A stretch of 42,542 bases of DNA, from the NCBI GenBank assembly GCA_945875865.1, contig CAMCMF010000010.1:1-42542 (forward strand). Reading direction: 5' to 3'. How positions within the stretch are numbered: position 1 is the first letter of the stretch; each line of letters opens with the position of its first letter. The notes under the pieces were generated by a model. It did not search any database. It saw nothing but the letters and a program-made list of their open reading frames with translations, and was not told the DNA's origin. The DNA is from Rhizobium sp. Q54 (GTDB taxonomy: Bacteria; Pseudomonadota; Alphaproteobacteria; Rickettsiales; UBA1997). The translations under genes and the position numbers were made by a program. Below, in pieces: positions 18,380-25,820 of this stretch.

Positions 18380-18521
18380 TATACCGAAACTGATTCAAGA
18401 ACCCGAACTCAAAAATAAAGAGTCGGTATATGGGGTTCCCCACGACCGTGGGGCGCAGGCCATCCTGCGTAAAAACAAAATCAATATACTAAATCGGCTT
18501 CTTGAAGCTGATTTGGTATAT
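18380..18521. repeat. R1 palindromic element between mlaC and the 43-aa gene
   Basis: A full 142-bp copy from TATACCGAAACTGATTCAAG to GAAGCTGATTTGGTATAT. The conserved centre is GGGGTTCCCCACGACCGTGGGGCGCAGG. It lies between convergent transcription units. Its right edge contributes the TGA stop of the small minus-strand gene at 18521. Confidence 0.92.
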
Positions 18522-18652
18522 CAAGAATGTTTGGGGAGCTTCCTGCGCAAAAGATTTTTCCGCAAAGCTGCGGATAATTCCTTCTTTTTTTTCTTATTTT
18601 TTTCCTGTTTCTTTTTTACGGCTAGCTCAGAAACCTTTTGCTCAATTGCCAT
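18521..18652 (-). CDS. Small basic 43-aa protein
   Basis: It begins MAIEQKVSELAVKKKQEK, is lysine-rich in the middle and ends ALRKNLLRRKLPKHS. The ending ALRxNLxRRK resembles a family of short alphaproteobacterial proteins I recall but cannot name. It starts 1 base after the msbA stop on the same strand, so it is probably read with msbA. The stop codon lies at the edge of an R1 repeat. Charge suggests RNA or ribosome association, but this is a guess. Confidence 0.6.
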   Translation of the reverse strand: MAIEQKVSELAVKKKQEKNKKKKKELSAALRKNLLRRKLPKHS

Positions 18653-18653
18653 A

Positions 18654-20405
18654 TTAAGAAATTTCAAACTGCTTCAAATATAGCTGCGAATAGAATTTAC
18701 CTTTTTCCAACAACTCAGCGTGAGTTCCTTCTTCCACAACTTTTCCGTTAGAAATTACCACAATTTTATTGGCATGAATCACAGTTGAAAGTCGATGTGC
18801 AATCACGATACTGGTTTTTCCCTTCATCAATTTTGCCAAAGCATCCTTGATTAATTTTTCTGAAATCGGATCAAGAGATGAAGTCGCTTCATCTAAAAGT
18901 AAAATCGGCGCATTGTAGAGAATAGCGCGCGCAATAGCGATACGTTGACGTTGACCTCCGGAGAGACGAATACCATTTTGTCCAACTTGCGTGAGATATT
19001 TTCCCGGAAGTTCAGAAATAAATTCATCAGCTTCCGCCATTTTTGCTGCAGCAATAATTTGCTCTTCTGTTGCATCCTCTTTGCCGTAACGAATATTTTC
19101 CAGAATCGTATCATCAAATAACATTACTTCCTGATTCACCACCGACATTGATGAGCGCAATGATTTTAAAGTTATGTCTCTAATATCGTGACCATCTAAT
19201 TCGATTGAACCAGAATTGGGATCATAAAAACGCAAAATCATATTCATGATGGTAGATTTTCCACCACCGGAATGACCCACTAGCGCGATGGTTTGTCCCG
19301 CAGCAATTTTAATATTCACCTTCTCCAAAACCTTCTTTTCATCAACGTAACTGAAATTCACATTTTTGAATTCGATATCACCTTTGATTTTAGGAAGAGA
19401 AATGGCATTTGGCTTATCAATGACTGTCGATTTTTCATCGAGAATAGTATAAAGACGAGTCGCCGCAGCAAAGCCCATTTGCACTCCAGAATTCATTCCT
19501 GACAGAGATTTTAGGGGGCGATAGGCCATCATCATCGCACCAAAAAATGAGAAAAAAGCACCCGGAGTAGTTTCTCCGGTAATCACTTGATGCCCACCAT
19601 ACCATATCACCGCTGCAACGCCGACACCAGCTAAACTTTCAACGAAGGGAGATGAAACCAGCGCCATGCGCGAGATTTTTTTACCCATTTTGAAAATTGT
19701 TTCGATGATCACTGACATTCTTCTTACTTCAAAATCTTCGCAATGATAGGCCTTTACCAGTTTGGAATATTGTAAAGTGTCATGCATTTGCGAATTAAAC
19801 TTCGCCGCCATTTCTTGATTTCTGTAGGATAGATTGCGCAGCTTGCGACCAAGTTTATAAATCGGATAAGCGGCGAGAGGAAAACCGATGAAGGCCACAA
19901 GAGAAAGTTCAACGCTTTGTTGAAACATCACAAAAATCAACGCACCCAAAGTAAAAAATTGCTTAACGAAACCGTTGAGAAGGGTGCTGATCAATCCAAC
20001 CACTGCGCCGATTTCATTGATGATGCTGGCAGTCATATCGCCGGAAGATTTACTATGCAGCTTAGAAATATCTGACTTGATGAAGTGAGCATAAAGATGA
20101 ATTCTCATGATAGCAGTAATGCGCAAACAAACGAGATTCATGGTTAGAAGTTGGAAATAAGTAGAAAAACCCTTCACCACTGTCACCGCCAAAATCACCA
20201 AAGGGATGTAAAGCAAAGCATTGGTATTTTTATTAACAAACACCGAATCCAAGGCGGGCTTAATCAACCAAGCATGAAATGCTGTGGTTGCAGCAATAAC
20301 CAACATCAAGACAACAGAAACTAGAAAAGTTTTCCAATGTGGAATGACATATTCTTTGATGATACGCTTGGCGAGATAGGAAGTACTTGTGTAGTCGATC
20401 AACAT
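18654..20405 (-). CDS. msbA: MsbA-like ABC transporter (lipid A/phospholipid flippase)
   Basis: A 583-aa half-transporter with six membrane helices fused to an ATPase, acting as a homodimer in the inner membrane. Walker A GHSGGGKST is near residue 373, the signature LSGGQRQR near 479, Walker B ILLLDEATSSLD near 495 and the His switch in IVIAHRLSTV. Family members move lipid A-core or drugs, and multidrug export cannot be excluded. I choose ATG 20405, because an upstream TTG extension translates the heptamer repeat array. It is divergent from argS. Confidence 0.88.
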   Translation of the reverse strand: MLIDYTSTSYLAKRIIKEYVIPHWKTFLVSVVLMLVIAATTAFHAWLIKPALDSVFVNKNTNALLYIPLVILAVTVVKGFSTYFQLLTMNLVCLRITAIMRIHLYAHFIKSDISKLHSKSSGDMTASIINEIGAVVGLISTLLNGFVKQFFTLGALIFVMFQQSVELSLVAFIGFPLAAYPIYKLGRKLRNLSYRNQEMAAKFNSQMHDTLQYSKLVKAYHCEDFEVRRMSVIIETIFKMGKKISRMALVSSPFVESLAGVGVAAVIWYGGHQVITGETTPGAFFSFFGAMMMAYRPLKSLSGMNSGVQMGFAAATRLYTILDEKSTVIDKPNAISLPKIKGDIEFKNVNFSYVDEKKVLEKVNIKIAAGQTIALVGHSGGGKSTIMNMILRFYDPNSGSIELDGHDIRDITLKSLRSSMSVVNQEVMLFDDTILENIRYGKEDATEEQIIAAAKMAEADEFISELPGKYLTQVGQNGIRLSGGQRQRIAIARAILYNAPILLLDEATSSLDPISEKLIKDALAKLMKGKTSIVIAHRLSTVIHANKIVVISNGKVVEEGTHAELLEKGKFYSQLYLKQFEIS

Positions 20406-20412
20406 AAAAAAA

Positions 20413-20483
20413 TTAACAATTAACAATTAGCAATTAACAAAGAGGCATCTGCAAATTGTTAATTGCTAATTGTTAATTGTTAA
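20413..20483. repeat. Perfect inverted heptamer array between msbA and argS
   Basis: Left arm 20413-20440 is four 7-base units (TTAACAA TTAACAA TTAGCAA TTAACAA). Right arm 20456-20483 is its perfect 28-base reverse complement, with the variant unit (TTAGCAA) mirrored, around a 15-base loop. The arms end 7 bases from the msbA ATG and 8 bases from the argS ATG, so the array fills both translation start regions and the shared promoter region. Confidence 0.9.
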
Positions 20484-20491
20484 CTGCTTTC

Positions 20492-22264
20492 ATGCTTAAT
20501 ATTTTTAATCACTTTAAAGAAGTTTTTTCTGTCGCGATAAAAAAAATCGCCGCCGAAAATAATATTCAAATCGAAGAAAAAGATTTAAAGAATTTCACTG
20601 TAGAACCTACCAAAGAAAGATCTCACGGCGATTTAGCTTGCAATGCTGCGATGATTTTAAGCAAAAAATTTTCTGCGATTGAAACGTTGAATAATCCCAG
20701 AAAATTGGCAGAAAAGTTAATCGCCGAACTGCGCGATGAAAATATTTTAAAGTTAGAAATCGCTGGTCCGGGCTTCATCAATATTTCATTAAAACCACAA
20801 ATTTTTTATCAATTAGTAAAGCAAATTGTTGAAGAAAAATTTCAATTTCCAAATCTCGGAAATGGCGTGAAAGTTAATTTAGAATATGCCTCGCCAAACC
20901 CCACTGGCCCTATTCACGTTGGTCATACTCGTGGTGCAATTTATGGCGATGTTTTAGCGAGTTTATTGCAAAAACTTGGCTTCGATGTTTTGAAGGAATA
21001 TTATATTAATGATGCCGGTTCGCAAATTATTACATTGCTGAAATCAAGCTATTTACGCTATCTCCAAGCCTGTGGAAAAAATGTTGAAATGACGGAAGGA
21101 CTTTATCCCGGAGATTATTTAATTGGCGTTGGTATTCGCTTAAAAGAAAAATTCGGCGAAAATTTGATTGATGAAAGTGAAGAAAAAGTTTTACCAAAAA
21201 TTCGCAATTTTGTCGTTGAATCAATGGTCGAAATGATCAAGCGCGACCTACTTGAACTTGGCATCGAACATAATAGTTATTTCTCAGAAAAGGAAAATCT
21301 CCACGACACAAATCGCATCGCCGAAACTATAAAAATTCTTGAAGAACAGGATTTGGTTTATGTCGGAAAACTCGAAGCGCCAAAAACTGAAAAAGGCGTC
21401 GGAGCCAAGGATTTCAAACTTCCCGAAGGCTATGACGATAAAGATCAAACGCTTTTCCGCTCGACAAAATTCGGCGATGATTGCGATCGCGTCGTAAAAA
21501 AATCCGATGGAAGTTTTACTTATTTTGCCGGCGATTTGGCTTACATTCGCAGTAAATTTGAACGCGGTGCCAAAATTTTTATTATGCCTTTGGGCTACGA
21601 CCATGCAGGTTATGTCAAGCGCTTAACCGCCGCAGTTGAGGCTCTTACAAATTCTGGCGCGCAGCTAAAAGTGATTTTATGCCAGATGGTAAAATTTGTA
21701 AAAAATGGCGAACCGTTGAAAATGTCAAAACGCGCTGGAAATTTTATCACCGCAAAAGAAGTGATCGATGAAGTTGGCGCAGATGCTTTACGCTTCATCA
21801 TGCTCACCCGCAAAAACGATGCCCATTTCGATTTCGATTTAGCAAAAGTGATTGAGCAGTCAAAAGACAATCCGATTTTTTATGTGCAATATGCTCATGC
21901 GAGATGCTGTTCGGCGTTGCGGCAATTAACAATTAACAATGATCAATTAACAATTGATGATCTTAAAAGATTGAGCGATGAATCAGAAATTGAACTGATC
22001 AAAAAAATCGCGGCTTTTCCACGGATCATTGAGATGGCAGCGGTAAATTTTGAGCCGCATCGCATCGCTTTTTATCTACAGGAGCTCGCTGCAGAATTTC
22101 ACGCTTTGTGGAATAAGGGCATGGATAATCCAAATTTGAAATTCATCATCAAAGATGATTTGCAAGTTACGAAAGCGCGGCTTTATCTCATTACTGCAGT
22201 TAAAAATATTATCGCCGAAGGATTAAATATTTTTAATATTAAGGCTCTCGAAGAAATGCGATAA
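20492..22264 (+). CDS. argS: Arginyl-tRNA synthetase
   Basis: A 590-aa class I synthetase that charges tRNA-Arg. It has the N-terminal Add-1 domain, the HIGH-type motif in ASPNPTGPIHVGHTRGA (residues ~130-146), the KMSKS-type motif LKMSKRAGNF (near 412) and a C-terminal anticodon-binding domain. Near residues 478-490 the sequence RQLTINNDQLTIDD is encoded by five heptamer repeat units at 21923-21957, an in-frame insertion between the catalytic and anticodon domains. I start at ATG 20492, since the earlier TTG lies in the repeat. Confidence 0.96.
   Translation: MLNIFNHFKEVFSVAIKKIAAENNIQIEEKDLKNFTVEPTKERSHGDLACNAAMILSKKFSAIETLNNPRKLAEKLIAELRDENILKLEIAGPGFINISLKPQIFYQLVKQIVEEKFQFPNLGNGVKVNLEYASPNPTGPIHVGHTRGAIYGDVLASLLQKLGFDVLKEYYINDAGSQIITLLKSSYLRYLQACGKNVEMTEGLYPGDYLIGVGIRLKEKFGENLIDESEEKVLPKIRNFVVESMVEMIKRDLLELGIEHNSYFSEKENLHDTNRIAETIKILEEQDLVYVGKLEAPKTEKGVGAKDFKLPEGYDDKDQTLFRSTKFGDDCDRVVKKSDGSFTYFAGDLAYIRSKFERGAKIFIMPLGYDHAGYVKRLTAAVEALTNSGAQLKVILCQMVKFVKNGEPLKMSKRAGNFITAKEVIDEVGADALRFIMLTRKNDAHFDFDLAKVIEQSKDNPIFYVQYAHARCCSALRQLTINNDQLTIDDLKRLSDESEIELIKKIAAFPRIIEMAAVNFEPHRIAFYLQELAAEFHALWNKGMDNPNLKFIIKDDLQVTKARLYLITAVKNIIAEGLNIFNIKALEEMR
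21923..21957 (+). repeat. Heptamer tandem repeat inside argS
   Basis: Five 7-base units in a row: CAATTAA CAATTAA CAATGAT CAATTAA CAATTGA. The unit is the same as in the intergenic arrays at 8043, 20413 and 23758. The reading frame is preserved. Confidence 0.85.
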
Positions 22265-22279
22265 TTACAAAAAAAAGAT

Positions 22280-23071
22280 ATGGAAGATTTTGGCTATCAA
22301 AGAAATAGCGACTCACAAGGCCCCTTCTCCGATCTGGCTAAACGCACCTTCATGGTGATTGGAGTTATTCTTTCTCTAGCTGCTTTTATTTATATCACGA
22401 TGAGCGCTTATTATTTTGTTTATCAAGATAGCAGCAATGCCGAAGTTAAAACTATCAAATCGCCGGAAGGTCAAATCAAGATTATTGAAGAAGAGCAGAC
22501 TTCAAGTGAAACTGGCGCCGCAATGCAGATCGATCACAAAATTTATGAAGATATTTTTGGCAATAAAAAAAATATTGAGAAGCAGGAAAATACTAAAGTT
22601 CGCAATGCTCCCGAGCCAGCTCTACCGCCGAAAATTATTCCTATTGTTGCAGCTCCAACTCCAAAAATAGCTGCAAAAAAGGAAGAACAAAAAATTATTG
22701 TTTACTCGAAAGATGTAAAACCAACAGCGCAGCCGAAAGATTTACTAACAAAAGCTGATGGCGAAAAACGGGACAACACCGCTCCAGCAGCACCCAAACC
22801 ACAAAATAAAAAATTAGTCGTAAAAGTTCAGGTTGCCGCGATGACCTCACAAGATGCGGCGCAAGAAAATTGGAAAAGATTAAATCGCCTTTATCCCAGC
22901 TTATTTTCTAGCTTAAAATCCTATGTCGAAAAAGTTGATTTAGGAAAGAAGGGAATTTTTTACCGCTTACAAGTCGGAAACTTTTTCAACCAAGTTGAAG
23001 CAGAAGAATTTTGTAATCGCTACGTGACACAGTCACATAAAAGCAGAGCAGATTGTATCGTGGTTGAATAA
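22280..23071 (+). CDS. SPOR-domain membrane protein
   Basis: A 263-aa protein with a short cytoplasmic start, one membrane helix (about residues 23-47), a long Pro/Lys/Ala-rich linker and a C-terminal SPOR domain (about 185-263). The domain includes VQVAAMTSQDAAQENWKRL, FYRLQVGNFFNQVEAEEFC and a cysteine pair. SPOR domains bind denuded glycan strands at the division septum. The arrangement resembles FtsN/DedD-type division proteins, but the specific role is not shown. It follows argS by 15 bases, as SPOR genes often do in alphaproteobacteria. Confidence 0.88.
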   Translation: MEDFGYQRNSDSQGPFSDLAKRTFMVIGVILSLAAFIYITMSAYYFVYQDSSNAEVKTIKSPEGQIKIIEEEQTSSETGAAMQIDHKIYEDIFGNKKNIEKQENTKVRNAPEPALPPKIIPIVAAPTPKIAAKKEEQKIIVYSKDVKPTAQPKDLLTKADGEKRDNTAPAAPKPQNKKLVVKVQVAAMTSQDAAQENWKRLNRLYPSLFSSLKSYVEKVDLGKKGIFYRLQVGNFFNQVEAEEFCNRYVTQSHKSRADCIVVE

Positions 23072-23107
23072 ATCCCCAGAAGAATAATACCATTTCCCAC
23101 TCCTAAT

Positions 23108-23359
23108 TTAGATTTTATGAAATTTTCTGATCTCAGAAATTAGTAATTTATATTCATCCTTGGTTGCAAGTTTTTCTAAAATCCAATCATAAATCAGCAA
23201 ATCATCTTCCTCAATAAAATGGCGATAAATTTCTAATTTTTCGTCGCTAAATTCAGAAAATTTTTCACTAAAAAATCTTCCCAATAAAATATCAGTTTCT
23301 TTGCAACCACGATGATTTGAGCGATATAGAAGCTGTTTAATCAGAAGTTCTTTTTCCAT
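23108..23359 (-). CDS. sdhE: FAD assembly factor SdhE
   Basis: An 83-aa protein with the SdhE signature SNHRGCKETDILLGRFF (RGxxE motif), followed by LEIYRHFIEEDDLLIYDWIL. SdhE helps attach FAD covalently to the succinate dehydrogenase flavoprotein. I choose ATG 23359, which overlaps the HIT gene stop by 1 base (TAATG); the longer frame upstream lies inside that gene. Succinate dehydrogenase genes are not in the window. Confidence 0.88.
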   Translation of the reverse strand: MEKELLIKQLLYRSNHRGCKETDILLGRFFSEKFSEFSDEKLEIYRHFIEEDDLLIYDWILEKLATKDEYKLLISEIRKFHKI

Positions 23360-23757
23360 TATAAAAGTGATTTTATTATTTCGATTACAGCCTTGGCAGC
23401 ATCTTTTGAATAAGGCTTTGTCGGCGCATTTCCCCAAACTGTTTTTGGAAAAGTTGCGTCATCAATTTTGCGGGCGATTACGTGAATATGAAGTTGCTTC
23501 ACCATATTTCCCAATGCTGCAATATTAAGTTTATCTGCGGCAAAATTTTTCTGCAAAATTGCTGCAAGCAAATTTATTTCGTACAAAACTTCAGTTTGTT
23601 CGGCAAAAGAAAGATCGGTTAATTCAAGGATATTTTTTTTTCGCGGCACTAAAACCAGCCAAGTATAATTGGCATCATTCATCAAAAGCAGACGCGAAAT
23701 TTTGAGATCGGCGATGAGAAAGGTATCGGATTTAAGTTTGGAATCTAAGACGAACAT
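23359..23757 (-). CDS. HIT-family hydrolase/transferase, variant triad
   Basis: A 132-aa histidine-triad-like protein. The usual HxHxH motif reads QLHIHVIARKIDD: the first two histidines are present and the third is replaced by isoleucine. Other conserved parts are MNDANYTWLVLVPRKKNI and TVWGNAPTKPY. HIT proteins bind nucleotides and cleave nucleotide conjugates. This subfamily with HxHVIAR is, as I recall, common in alphaproteobacteria, so the change is probably ancestral rather than damage. The ATG at 23757 abuts a heptamer array; divergent from recN. Confidence 0.82.
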   Translation of the reverse strand: MFVLDSKLKSDTFLIADLKISRLLLMNDANYTWLVLVPRKKNILELTDLSFAEQTEVLYEINLLAAILQKNFAADKLNIAALGNMVKQLHIHVIARKIDDATFPKTVWGNAPTKPYSKDAAKAVIEIIKSLL

Positions 23758-23840
23758 GAGCAATTAACATTTAACAATTAAGAATTAACAATTTGCTAAT
23801 CTCCAATTCCTAATTCTTAAATACTAATTGTTAAATGCTA
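23758..23840. repeat. Imperfect inverted heptamer array between HIT gene and recN
   Basis: Units CAATTAA, CATTTAA, CAATTAA, GAATTAA are followed by inverted TTCCTAA, TTCTTAA, ATACTAA, TTGTTAA. The two 38-base arms agree at about 29 positions. The variant TTAAGAA is mirrored in both arms. The array touches the HIT start codon and includes the recN ATG (23835). Confidence 0.8.
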
Positions 23841-25514
23841 AAATCTCTTTCAATAAATAATATCGTTTTGATCGATAAAGCAGAAATAAATTTTGCTGCC
23901 GGCCTTTGTGTATTAAGTGGCGAGACTGGTTCGGGAAAATCGATTTTGCTTGATGCTCTTGGACTTGCGATTGGCTTTCGTTCAAATTTGCGCTTAATTG
24001 GAGTTGATGAAAATAAAGCGCAAGTTGCCGCAGAATTCGACATCGCAAAAAATCCTATCTGCAAAAATTTACTTAAAGAAAATGATTTGCTTGATGCTGA
24101 AAACCCTGATGTTTTAAGGATCCGCCGCATCATCTCTGAAAATTCTACCAGTAAAGTTTTTGCCAATGATATTGCAATTGGCGTAAATCTTTTAGCGCAA
24201 ATCGGTGAAACTTTAGTTGAAATTCACGGACAGCATGACCAACGCGGATTACTTAATGTTGGCTATCACCTAACTATCCTCGATGAATTTTGTGACAATG
24301 AAACTCTCTTAAAAAATCTGCAGAAAATTTATAAAAATCTCCGCGAGATTGAGGAAAAAATTGCGGCTCTAAAAACAAAAAAAGAACAGGCGGAAAGAGA
24401 GAAAGATTATTTGCATCATGTAGTGTTAGAGCTTGAAAATGCTGATGTAAAAACCGGCGAAGAAGATGAATTAAAAACAAAAAAAGATCAATTAATTGGC
24501 AAAGAAAAAATACTAAAATTCCTTTCCGAAATTAAATCACATCTCAGCGAAGCAAATTCACAAATGTTAATTTCGACACGAGTTTTGCTGCGCAATCAAA
24601 ATATCATCAATAATTTTTTGAGTGAAAAATCAGAAGAATTTGAAAATCTAAATCAAAAAATTGACGAAAATTCTTCTGAAATTGATGCAGCAATTTCAAG
24701 TATCGACAGCACTATTCATGAAGTTGCGAATTGCGAAAATAATTTAGAAGAAATTGAAGAGCAACTTTTTTTCATTAAAAGTTTGGCACGAAAATATAAT
24801 GTTCAAATCGCTGAATTTCCCAGAATAATTTCCGACGCCAAGGAAAAATTAAAATTAATTTCTCTTGATGAAGAAAGTGAAGAGAGACTTGAATTAGAAG
24901 GTTTTAAGCTGCATGAGGATTATAAAAAACTTGCCAATGAATTATCGCAAAACAGAAAAAAAGGCGCAGTAATTTTATCAAAAAAAGTTGAAGAAGAATT
25001 AAAATTCCTGAAGATGGAAGGAGCTAAATTCAAAATCGAACTTACGACTTACGACTTACGACTTACGACTCCTTTTGGCTACGAAAAAGCGCGCTTCACC
25101 GCCGCAATCAATAAAAATAGCTTCGACGATATTTCCAAAATCGCTTCCGGCGGCGAACTTTCGCGCTTCATGTTAGCACTAAAAGTTTCGCTTCTAAATG
25201 TGAAATCCTTACCGACAATTATCTTCGACGAAATAGATAGTGGAATCGGCGGAAGCACGGCTGATGCGGTGGGAAAACGCTTAAAAACTCTCGCAGAAAA
25301 TCTGCAAGTTTTAGTCGTAACTCATCAACCACAAATTGCGGCAAAGGGTGATGTGAATTTTAAAATCAGTAAAATTTCTGTCGATAAAAAAACCAAAACC
25401 ACCATCACAAAACTGGCGGGAAAAGCTCGCGAAGAGGAAATCGCCCGAATGCTATCGGGAGAAAAGATCAGTGATGAAGCAATGGCGGCGGCAAGAAGTT
25501 TGATAAATAATTAA
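23835..25514 (+). CDS. recN: DNA repair protein RecN
   Basis: A 559-aa SMC-like ATPase for double-strand-break repair. It has the N-terminal LKSLSINNIVLIDKAEINF, Walker A GETGSGKSILLDAL near residue 34, EIHGQHDQRGL and a long coiled coil (about 150-390). The C-terminal signature is ASGGELSRFMLAL, Walker B LPTIIFDEIDSGIGG and VTHQPQIAAKGD. Near residues 403-412 a 7-base tandem repeat encodes TTYDLRLTT, an in-frame insertion near the end of the coiled coil. The start codon lies within the heptamer array. Confidence 0.96.
   Translation: MLKSLSINNIVLIDKAEINFAAGLCVLSGETGSGKSILLDALGLAIGFRSNLRLIGVDENKAQVAAEFDIAKNPICKNLLKENDLLDAENPDVLRIRRIISENSTSKVFANDIAIGVNLLAQIGETLVEIHGQHDQRGLLNVGYHLTILDEFCDNETLLKNLQKIYKNLREIEEKIAALKTKKEQAEREKDYLHHVVLELENADVKTGEEDELKTKKDQLIGKEKILKFLSEIKSHLSEANSQMLISTRVLLRNQNIINNFLSEKSEEFENLNQKIDENSSEIDAAISSIDSTIHEVANCENNLEEIEEQLFFIKSLARKYNVQIAEFPRIISDAKEKLKLISLDEESEERLELEGFKLHEDYKKLANELSQNRKKGAVILSKKVEEELKFLKMEGAKFKIELTTYDLRLTTPFGYEKARFTAAINKNSFDDISKIASGGELSRFMLALKVSLLNVKSLPTIIFDEIDSGIGGSTADAVGKRLKTLAENLQVLVVTHQPQIAAKGDVNFKISKISVDKKTKTTITKLAGKAREEEIARMLSGEKISDEAMAAARSLINN
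25041..25070 (+). repeat. Heptamer tandem repeat inside recN
   Basis: CTTACGA repeated four times followed by CT, period exactly 7. It is a different unit from the TTAACAA arrays but has the same unit length, and it is in frame in recN. Confidence 0.9.
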
Positions 25515-25820
25515 GACAATGACCTCGAATTTTTTCTAGATTTACTTTGTTGCAACTTGCGAATTTCTTTTTAAAAAAATCCTCATATATACCCAATCAG
25601 CTTCAAGAAACCGATTCGGTATATTAATTTTGTTTTTACGCACGAGGGCCTGCGCCCCACGGTCGTGGAAAACCCCATAACCGACTCTTTATTTTTGAGT
25701 TCGGTTTCTTGAATTGGTTTCGGTATATTTCGATTATTAGTTCGCATTAGGGCGCCTCTAAAAAATTAGGATTTTTTGAGATGCCATTTAGTTTAGTCAC
25801 AGCAACATTTCAAAACATCA
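25515..25820. repeat. Intergenic region with R1 copy and shortened R4
   Basis: No gene is seen. A full R1 element in reverse orientation spans about 25587-25728 (TATACCCAATCAGCTTCAAG to GAATTGGTTTCGGTATAT). A 36-base remnant of R4 at 25750-25785 (GGGCGCCTCTAAAAAATTAG to TTTTTTGAGATGCC) keeps only the two ends and folds as a hairpin. Confidence 0.85.

Noticed and set aside
20413-20483. CRISPR array
   Set aside because: The units are 7 bases, directly adjacent and mirrored, with no spacers and no cas genes in the window.
23360-23437. Longer N-terminus for SdhE
   Set aside because: The extra 26 residues overlap the HIT gene in another frame; SdhE proteins normally start just before the RGxxE region.
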